From Candidatus Aerophobota bacterium (GTDB lineage Bacteria; Aerophobota; Aerophobia; Aerophobales; AE-B3A): a stretch of 11,023 nucleotides of DNA. The stretch lies in NCBI GenBank assembly GCA_030672445.1, contig DAOVGK010000041.1:1-11023 (forward strand), in the 5' to 3' direction. Positions 6,306 to 11,023 of this stretch are shown one piece after another. Under the pieces are notes generated by a model. That model searched no databases. It was given only the letters and a program-made list of their open reading frames with translations, and had not been told where the DNA came from. Within the stretch, counting starts at the first letter, position 1. Each line of letters begins with the position of its first letter. A program made the position numbers and the translations under genes.

Positions 6306-6415
6306 TTCACCGCAGAGCACGCCGAGAACGCTAAGAATCAGGAAAACTATTAACAACTCTCTGAATACTTACTAATTTGATTCACCTCTGCGCACTCTGC
6401 GATCTTTGCGGTGAA
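6306..6415. repeat. Inverted-repeat element made of 9-bp-period arms
   Basis: The left arm (6306-6337) begins TTCACCGCAGAG. The right arm (6415-6384), read on the other strand, begins TTCACCGCAAAG. Each arm is itself a degenerate tandem of nonamers of the form CGCNRAGNN: three in the left arm from 6311 and three in the right. The core of about 46 bp (6338-6383) is AT-rich and codes for nothing visible. The element fills most of the gap between pilC and the pilin gene. Confidence 0.75.
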
Positions 6416-6421
6416 CAGTTA

Positions 6422-7657
6422 CTATCCTCCTATATGCTGAAACATGGTAAAGTATGGTAGGTACATGGCCACCACTACTATTCCCACCGTTACTCCTAGG
6501 AATCCTATCAAAAGTGGCTCAATTATACTGGTCAGGGAATTAACCGTTGTTTCAATCTCTTGATCATAAAAGTCAGAGATTTTATTAAGCATCTGATCAA
6601 GGGCCCCCGTTTGCTCACCCACCGAGATCATACCCACCATCATAGGGGGAAACACCCAGTATTCTCTTAGGGGTCCAGCGATAGTTCCCCCTTCCTTTAA
6701 AGAGGACTTTGCCTCTTCCACAGCTTTTTCAATCACCCGGTTTTGCGCCGTTTTTCCGGTTATGTCAAGGCTGTCCAGAATGGGGACCCCGCTGTTAGAA
6801 AGAAGAGCCAAGGTTCTGGCAAATCTGGACAAAGAGATTTTGTGAAAGAGTTTTCCTAACACGGGGAACTTTAATTTTAAATTGTCTAATAGATAGGCTC
6901 CTTTAGGGAACCGAGGAAGAAGATAATAGGCGGCAGCCAGGCCACCTATGATAATGAGAACTACATAAAATCTTAGTCTGACAAAATCTGATAGATTGAG
7001 CATAAATTGAGTAAGAGTGGGAAGTTCAGCATGAAGTGACTCGGCAAAAAGGCTCTTCATCTGGGGAAGAACAAAAGATATCAGGGCGGCGGTGAGCCCT
7101 CCCGCCATGAAGGTAACGAAAATAGGATAACGCATGGCCGAGGCTATTCGTTCTTTTATGTTTTCCATAGACTCAAGATATCCGGCTACTCTGGTAAGGA
7201 TAGTATCAAGCACTCCTCCCATTTCTCCAGCTCTCACCATATTATAGGATAGAGGGGAAAATACACGGGGATGTTTGGCTAAGGCCTCGGATAGTGGTTT
7301 TCCGGCTTCAACGTCTTTTTTTATCTCACCAATTATTTCCTTCAGGCTTGAGTTTGAAGTTTGATCAATTATAATAGCCAGGGCCTGCACAATAGGAAGA
7401 CCTGCATTAATAAGGGTGGCAAATTGGCGAAAGAAGACAATTATATCTTTTGTTTTTACTCTGGGTTTGAAAATCTCTATTTTAAGAGTTGACTTTCTGG
7501 TAATGGAAGTAAAAAGGCCATGAGATTTTTTAATTGAGATAACGGTCAATCCCTGAGGTTTTAATTGGGCTGCTACCTGCCTCTCACTATTTGCTTCCAC
7601 CACTCCCCTGACCTTTTTCCCTCCTTGACCCATTGCCAAATAATGATAGGCAGCCAT
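6422..7657 (-). CDS. pilC: Pilus assembly inner-membrane platform protein (PilC/GspF family)
   Basis: 411 residues, the usual length of the family. The N-terminus (AYHYLAMGQGGKKVRGVVEA, then QGLTVISI) matches the cytoplasmic start of PilC/GspF. Two T2SSF domains follow. The first, about 70-195, begins VFFRQFATLINAGLPIVQAL. The second, about 275-400, begins LSRFARTLALLSNSGVPILDSL and contains MISVGEQTGALDQML. Membrane spans are near 178-198, 230-248 and 379-400. The protein sits in the inner membrane, contacts the ATPase and acts as the rotor or platform for pilin insertion. It starts 51 bases after the pilB stop. ATG 7657 lacks a good ribosome site (only GAAAAA just before it), so expression may be low or depend on upstream translation. 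Confidence 0.95.
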   Translation of the reverse strand: MAAYHYLAMGQGGKKVRGVVEANSERQVAAQLKPQGLTVISIKKSHGLFTSITRKSTLKIEIFKPRVKTKDIIVFFRQFATLINAGLPIVQALAIIIDQTSNSSLKEIIGEIKKDVEAGKPLSEALAKHPRVFSPLSYNMVRAGEMGGVLDTILTRVAGYLESMENIKERIASAMRYPIFVTFMAGGLTAALISFVLPQMKSLFAESLHAELPTLTQFMLNLSDFVRLRFYVVLIIIGGLAAAYYLLPRFPKGAYLLDNLKLKFPVLGKLFHKISLSRFARTLALLSNSGVPILDSLDITGKTAQNRVIEKAVEEAKSSLKEGGTIAGPLREYWVFPPMMVGMISVGEQTGALDQMLNKISDFYDQEIETTVNSLTSIIEPLLIGFLGVTVGIVVVAMYLPYFTMFQHIGG

Positions 7658-7708
7658 TTTTTCAGTGATTAGCCTTGCCAGATATTTTTTCGAGTCTCTA
7701 AAGCCCGA

Positions 7709-9430
7709 TTACTTGGTTCCGACTACCCGGGCTAATTCCTCCAGGGTTGTTTCTCCTCTAATTAGCTTAGTCAGAGCATTTTTTCTTAAAGGAATCATTC
7801 CATTGGAAATGGCAGTTTTTCTAATTTCAACAGCCGGGGCTTTCCTGAGAATTAGCTCCCTGATATCATCATTAATTTCTAAAGCTTCCATTACGGCCAT
7901 TCTTCCCCTATATCCGGTATTGTTGCACAGACGACACCCTTTTGCTTTGTAAAACACAAGGTCCTTATCTACTTCATCTTCTATCTCTAACTCTTTGAGA
8001 AGTCTTTTTGAAGGATGATAAGAGGAGGCACAATTTTTGCATACTCTTCGCATAAGTTTTTGTGCTCCTACAAAGATAAGAGCACCGGAAATAAGAAAAG
8101 GCTCTACTTCCATGTTGATTAATCTGGCTATAGCTCCAGGAGCATCATTGGTATGAAGAGTGGTAAAAAGGAGATGTCCGGTTAGAGCGGCTTTGATCCC
8201 GATATCGGCTGTCTCCATATCTCTCATTTCTCCCAGCATAATGATGTCTGGGTCCTGACGGAGAAAAGCCCTCAGAGCTCTGGGGAATGTCAATCCAATT
8301 TCCTCATGAACCTGAACCTGATTAACTCCCTCAGCTTCGTATTCTACTGGATCCTCAATGGTAAGAATATTTTTGTCGGGGTTGTTAATAGCTCTAATAG
8401 CAGCGTAGAGGGAAGTGGATTTTCCACAACTGGTAGGACCGGTGAGAACAATCATTCCATATGGTTGCCTGATGGCCTTTTGATATTTCTCCAGAACATT
8501 TTCTTCCAGTCCCAGCTTGTCAATGGTCAGACCCATAAGTTGGGCTTTATCAAGAAGACGCAGTACCACTTTCTCTCCAAATCGGGTAGGGATAGTAGAG
8601 ACACGAAAGTCTATATCTCGGTTGTATACCCTTACCCTGAATCTTCCATCCTGGGGGAGTCGGTGTTCGGCGATATCCAGCTCAGATAGTATTTTTATCC
8701 GGGAGATAACCGCATTCTGCACCCTCTTGGGAATGTTAATAATGGGATAAAGAATGCCATCTATCCTGTACCTGACCGTCACCTTCTTCTCAAAAGGCTC
8801 GATGTGAATATCACTGGCTTTTTCTTTTATAGCTCGAGAGAGAATCAAATTGGCTATTTTAATGATGGGAGCTTCTTCCGCCTCTCTTATTAGTCTGTCC
8901 AGATCCACCGATTTCCCGTCTCTAACTACCTCTACCCCTGTTTCTGTTTCTCTTTCAGATTGCGCAATCAATTTGTCCAAATTCATAGTGGCTCTGGTGG
9001 AGTAATAGTCCCCCATGACCTGTTCAATCTCGGAAGGAGTAGCTACAATAGTCTGAATGTTGCAGCCTGTTATAGCTTTTAAATCGTCAATCATTAAAAT
9101 ATTGAGAGGATTAGCGGTGGCAACAGTGAGAGTATTTCCGGATTGAGAGAGGGGAACCACTTTATCTTTTCTAATTATTCTCTCTGGAAGGAGCTCTACC
9201 ACCTCGGGGTCCAATCTATAGTTGGTAAGCTTCATATGGGGGATTCCTAACTGTTCGGCAAGGCCTACTACAATCTGTTCCTCTGTAACCAATCCTAGTT
9301 TGACTAAAGTGTAGGAGAGAACTCCCCCATTATCTCGTTGATACTGTTCGGCTTTCTTTAAATCCTCTTCCGTAATGAATCCTTCTTTAAGCAAAACATT
9401 GGTAAGACTGAGTCTACTAGTCCTTGCCAT
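7709..9430 (-). CDS. pilB: Pilus assembly / type II secretion ATPase (PilB/GspE family)
   Basis: Hexameric cytoplasmic ATPase that drives pilin polymerisation through PilC. 573 residues from ATG 9430, with AGAGGT seven bases upstream. A GTG ten codons earlier (9460) lies about at or before the predicted transcription start and is rejected. An MshEN-type N-terminal region covers about 10-140 (LLKEGFITEEDL, LGLVTEEQI). The ATPase core has ASDIHIEP near 205-212, Walker A GPTSCGKST at 331-339, Asp box LTIEDPVEYE at 356-365, Walker B DPDIIMLGEMRD at 393-404 and His box TGHLLFTTLHTND at 417-429. A zinc tetracysteine is C464, C467, C499, C502. The P-loop reads SC where most relatives have GS, but the essential GKS/T is intact. 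It is the first gene of the leftward run and divergent from queA. Tetracysteine and length fit PilB or GspE, not the retraction ATPase PilT. Confidence 0.95.
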   Translation of the reverse strand: MARTSRLSLTNVLLKEGFITEEDLKKAEQYQRDNGGVLSYTLVKLGLVTEEQIVVGLAEQLGIPHMKLTNYRLDPEVVELLPERIIRKDKVVPLSQSGNTLTVATANPLNILMIDDLKAITGCNIQTIVATPSEIEQVMGDYYSTRATMNLDKLIAQSERETETGVEVVRDGKSVDLDRLIREAEEAPIIKIANLILSRAIKEKASDIHIEPFEKKVTVRYRIDGILYPIINIPKRVQNAVISRIKILSELDIAEHRLPQDGRFRVRVYNRDIDFRVSTIPTRFGEKVVLRLLDKAQLMGLTIDKLGLEENVLEKYQKAIRQPYGMIVLTGPTSCGKSTSLYAAIRAINNPDKNILTIEDPVEYEAEGVNQVQVHEEIGLTFPRALRAFLRQDPDIIMLGEMRDMETADIGIKAALTGHLLFTTLHTNDAPGAIARLINMEVEPFLISGALIFVGAQKLMRRVCKNCASSYHPSKRLLKELEIEDEVDKDLVFYKAKGCRLCNNTGYRGRMAVMEALEINDDIRELILRKAPAVEIRKTAISNGMIPLRKNALTKLIRGETTLEELARVVGTK

Positions 9431-9463
9431 TATTTTAACCTCTGGAAGTGAAATCGACACTTT

Positions 9464-9491
9464 ATTGTATTCTCATCTAAAAGTTTGTCAA
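9464..9491 (-). promoter_or_regulatory. Sigma-70-type promoter for the pilus operon
   Basis: On the minus strand a perfect TTGACA (9491-9486) is followed after 16 bases by TACAAT (9469-9464). Transcription would start near 9457, about 27 bases before the ATG of pilB. This supports the ATG at 9430 over the GTG at 9460. Confidence 0.75.
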
Positions 9492-9510
9492 ACTCCCCCT
9501 GTTCTTCACC

Positions 9511-9566
9511 TATGAGCTATGAGCCATGAGCTATGAGCTATGAGCTATGAGCCATGAGCTATGAGC
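9511..9566 (+). repeat. Eight-copy heptamer tandem, YATGAGC
   Basis: Eight units in perfect 7-base register with no change other than the first base, which is T in units 1, 2, 4, 5, 6 and 8 and C in units 3 and 7. The array lies 20 bases upstream of the -35 box of the pilB promoter. Confidence 0.95.
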
Positions 9567-9605
9567 TAGAATACAGCGACAGAGGGGAAAGGTCCCGAGA
9601 TTCTC

Positions 9606-9633
9606 TTGACGACGGGAAAATTGATGATAATCT
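9606..9633 (+). promoter_or_regulatory. Weak candidate promoter for queA-tgt
   Basis: TTGACG (five of six to the -35 consensus), then 16 bases, then TAATCT, which is a poor -10; GATAAT at 9626 is better but only 14 bases away. It is placed between the two repeat blocks, about 155 bases upstream of queA. Offered only because no better site is visible. Confidence 0.3.
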
Positions 9634-9695
9634 TAGATTATGGCAATTTCAAAGTTTTTTGAAAAGATTTCTGTTGATTTCGTTTTTTAGATTTT

Positions 9696-9730
9696 GACTT
9701 CGGACCTCGGACCTAGGACTTCGGACTGTC
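9696..9730 (+). repeat. Heptamer tandem, GACYTNG family
   Basis: Four units in 7-base register at 9696, 9703, 9710 and 9717 (GACTTCG, GACCTCG, GACCTAG, GACTTCG), plus a decayed fifth (GACTGTC). Different sequence family from the neighbouring YATGAGC arrays but the same unit length, and separated from the next array by only two bases. Confidence 0.85.
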
Positions 9731-9732
9731 TT

Positions 9733-9760
9733 TTTGAGCTATGAGCTATGAACCATGAGC
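9733..9760 (+). repeat. Second YATGAGC-family heptamer tandem
   Basis: Four units in register: TTTGAGC, TATGAGC, TATGAAC, CATGAGC. It has the same orientation and consensus as the array at 9511-9566, about 170 bases away, but is more degenerate. It ends 14 bases before the ribosome site of queA. Confidence 0.85.
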
Positions 9761-9788
9761 TATCCTGCAAGGAGAGGAGAAAATAGAG

Positions 9789-10826
9789 GTGAGATTGGAG
9801 GATTTTGATTATCATTTGCCTAAAGACCTTATCGCTCAGCAGCCTCTTACTCCTAGAAATAGCTCTCGTCTTATGGTGCTTCATAGAAAAGGAGGAGAAA
9901 TTGAGCACCGAAGATTTTCTGAACTGGGACAGTTTCTCCATCAGGATGATGTGGTTGTTTTGAATAACACCAGGGTGATCCCGGCCCGACTAAAGGGAAG
10001 AAAGATAGAAACCGGAGGAAAGGTTGAGATTTTTCTTCTAGAAGAAAAGAAAATAGGCAGGTGGGAGTGCTTGCTAAGACCTGCCCGAAGAATAAAAGAG
10101 GGAAGTCAGATTTTTTTTCCGGGAACAGAACTCAAAGCAGAGATTATAAATAGAGTTGAAGGCTCGAAAGCCGTAGTTAAATTTAGTCCCTTAGAAAAGG
10201 TTAAGCAGCTTCTGGCCAAAGTAGGTCAGATTCCCCTTCCGCCTTATATTAAAAGAGTCACCGGTCCTACTTTCCGGGATAAAAAAAGATATCAGACCGT
10301 TTACGCTAAAGAGGAAGGGGCCGTGGCCGCTCCTACAGCAGGCCTACATTTCACCTCTTCTCTGCTCCAGAGTATGAAAAGAAACCGAATAAATATCGCT
10401 GAAATCACCCTGCATACAGGATGGGCTAGTTTCAAGCCTTTGCCTCAAGGCCAGGTTGAGAAGAACGCTATTCCTGGAGAGTATTTTAAAATCGATGAGG
10501 AAGCTGCTGCGGTTATCAACCGGGTCAAGGAAAGAGGCCACCGTGTAGTAGCTATCGGTACTACTACCACGCGGGCTCTGGAGACACAGGCTACTAGATC
10601 AGGTTTAGTCAAATTAGGTAAGGGATGGACAAACCTCTTCATCTATCCGGGGTACAGATTCAAGATAGTTGAGGCCCTCCTTACCAATTTTCATATCCCC
10701 GGATCCTCCCTTGTTCTCCTGGTGGCCGCTTTTGCGGGTAAGGAGAAATTGTTAGCTGCCTACCGGGAGGCCATAAAGCGGCGATATCGCTTTTTATCCT
10801 TTGGTGATGCTATGCTCATTATTTGA
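9789..10826 (+). CDS. queA: S-adenosylmethionine:tRNA ribosyltransferase-isomerase
   Basis: Transfers and rearranges the ribosyl part of S-adenosylmethionine onto 7-aminomethyl-7-deazaguanine in tRNA, giving epoxyqueuosine at position 34. 345 residues from GTG 9789, with AGGAG nine bases upstream; the start MRLEDFDYHLPKDLIAQQPL is the family N-terminus. Further signatures: LNNTRVIPARLKG (58-70), VAAPTAGLHFT (179-189), LHTGWASFKP (208-217), VVAIGTTTTRALE (253-265) and TNFHIPGSSLVLLVAAFAG (299-317). Length is standard. The segment LHTGWASFKP differs from the common LHVGxGTFxP form but keeps its spacing. tgt follows on the same strand with no terminator between, the usual queuosine pairing. The cytoplasmic enzyme should be functional. 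Confidence 0.97.
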   Translation: MRLEDFDYHLPKDLIAQQPLTPRNSSRLMVLHRKGGEIEHRRFSELGQFLHQDDVVVLNNTRVIPARLKGRKIETGGKVEIFLLEEKKIGRWECLLRPARRIKEGSQIFFPGTELKAEIINRVEGSKAVVKFSPLEKVKQLLAKVGQIPLPPYIKRVTGPTFRDKKRYQTVYAKEEGAVAAPTAGLHFTSSLLQSMKRNRINIAEITLHTGWASFKPLPQGQVEKNAIPGEYFKIDEEAAAVINRVKERGHRVVAIGTTTTRALETQATRSGLVKLGKGWTNLFIYPGYRFKIVEALLTNFHIPGSSLVLLVAAFAGKEKLLAAYREAIKRRYRFLSFGDAMLII

Positions 10827-10873
10827 CTTCCTTCCCATCCCTGATATTATAAAACGCATAAGCCACGAGGTCA

Positions 10874-11023
10874 GTGGACAAGAGATTGCGATTTACACTC
10901 ATTCATGAGGATTCATCGAGCAGAGCACGACAGGGAGAGATTTCTACTTCTCATGGTTCTTTCTCCACCCCTGTTTTTATGCCCGTGGGTACCCAGGGGT
11001 GCGTCAAGACTCTCTCTCCTGAG
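10874..11023 (+). CDS. tgt: Queuine/preQ1 tRNA-guanine transglycosylase (3' partial)
   Basis: Exchanges guanine 34 in tRNAs with GUN anticodons for the deazaguanine precursor, the step before QueA. Only the first 50 codons are in the window. They include [18 protein letters not shown], then [19 protein letters not shown], the conserved N-terminal barrel strand of bacterial Tgt. The frame has a stop at 10859-10861 and no ATG after it, so the start is GTG 10874 (GAGG only three bases away) or TTG 10886 (weak GGA seven bases away); the second gives the more typical N-terminus MRFTLIHED. The gap to queA is about 50-60 bases with no terminator, so the two genes probably form an operon. Confidence 0.92.
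   Translation, partial: MDKRLRFTLIHEDSSSRARQGEISTSHGSFSTPVFMPVGTQGCVKTLSPE

Larger units (their letters stand above)
9461..9788. other. Divergent intergenic spacer between pilB and queA
   Basis: This 328-bp spacer holds the pilB promoter, three heptamer arrays (listed separately), a weak AT-rich hairpin at 9647-9664 (TTTCAAA, loop GTTT, TTTGAAA) and the queA ribosome site (AGGAG at 9775-9779). A possible queA promoter is TTGACG at 9606-9611 with TAATCT at 9628-9633, a poor -10. No gene is visible; the minus-strand frame through the arrays is a repeat artefact. Confidence 0.6.

Noticed and set aside
5471..6353. Plus-strand ORFs opposite the pilin and peptidase genes
   Set aside because: Antisense shadows of well-supported genes; no signal of their own.
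8306..8750. Plus-strand ORFs opposite pilB
   Set aside because: They are shadows of the highly conserved ATPase gene on the other strand; no ribosome site and no domain.
9431..9460. GTG 9460 as the pilB start
   Set aside because: It lies at or before the expected transcription start (near 9457) and has no ribosome site, whereas ATG 9430 has AGAGGT at good spacing and starts the conserved protein.
9511..9760. Heptamer arrays as a CRISPR array
   Set aside because: Units are 7 bp and directly abutting, with no unique spacers and no cas genes nearby.
9687..9941. Minus-strand ORF over the heptamer arrays and the queA start
   Set aside because: Its coding content comes from tandem repeats and the antisense of queA; no ribosome site and no recognisable domain.

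Overview
The window looks like chromosome from an uncultured Gram-negative bacterium, probably a candidate phylum with an outer membrane. Three things suggest this. There are two signal-peptide-bearing outer-membrane-type proteins, one of them a PorV/PorQ-family barrel. There is a large surface protein with fibronectin type III repeats and a FlgD-like C-terminal tail. The intergenic DNA is littered with short-period (7 and 9 bp) repeat arrays. The exact phylum cannot be read from the sequence alone.

Layout, left half (+ strand). Positions 3-1430 hold the 3' part of a multi-domain secreted protein (FN3 repeats, Ig-like domain, FlgD/Por-tail-like end). Next come a small signal-peptide-like ORF (1531-1746) overlapping an unrecognised outer-membrane-type protein (1652-2791), then a PorV/PorQ family protein (3045-3923). 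A secreted protein with this tail beside a PorV relative is reminiscent of type IX-like secretion, but that is inference.

Middle (- strand). A tRNA cluster is read leftward: tRNA-Leu(TAA), initiator tRNA-fMet(CAT), tRNA-Met(CAT). A near-consensus sigma-70 promoter lies upstream of tRNA-Leu. Two convergent 7-bp-period arrays sit between tRNA-Leu and tRNA-fMet.

Right-centre (- strand). A pilus / type II secretion-like gene set is read leftward from a strong promoter at 9464-9491: pilB-type ATPase, pilC-type platform, a 9-bp-period inverted-repeat element, a GspG-like pilin, a prepilin peptidase, an 18-bp palindrome, and ftsB. The ATPase powers assembly, PilC is the inner-membrane platform, the peptidase trims the pilin leader, and FtsB is a cell-division protein at the end of the run. 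No secretin, alignment proteins or retraction ATPase are present here.

Right end (+ strand). queA and the first codons of tgt form a queuosine tRNA-modification operon. It is divergent from pilB, across a 330-bp spacer containing two different heptamer families.

Most of the window is recognisable housekeeping or surface biology. The least explained part is the set of short-period repeats, which occur at five places and always between genes.
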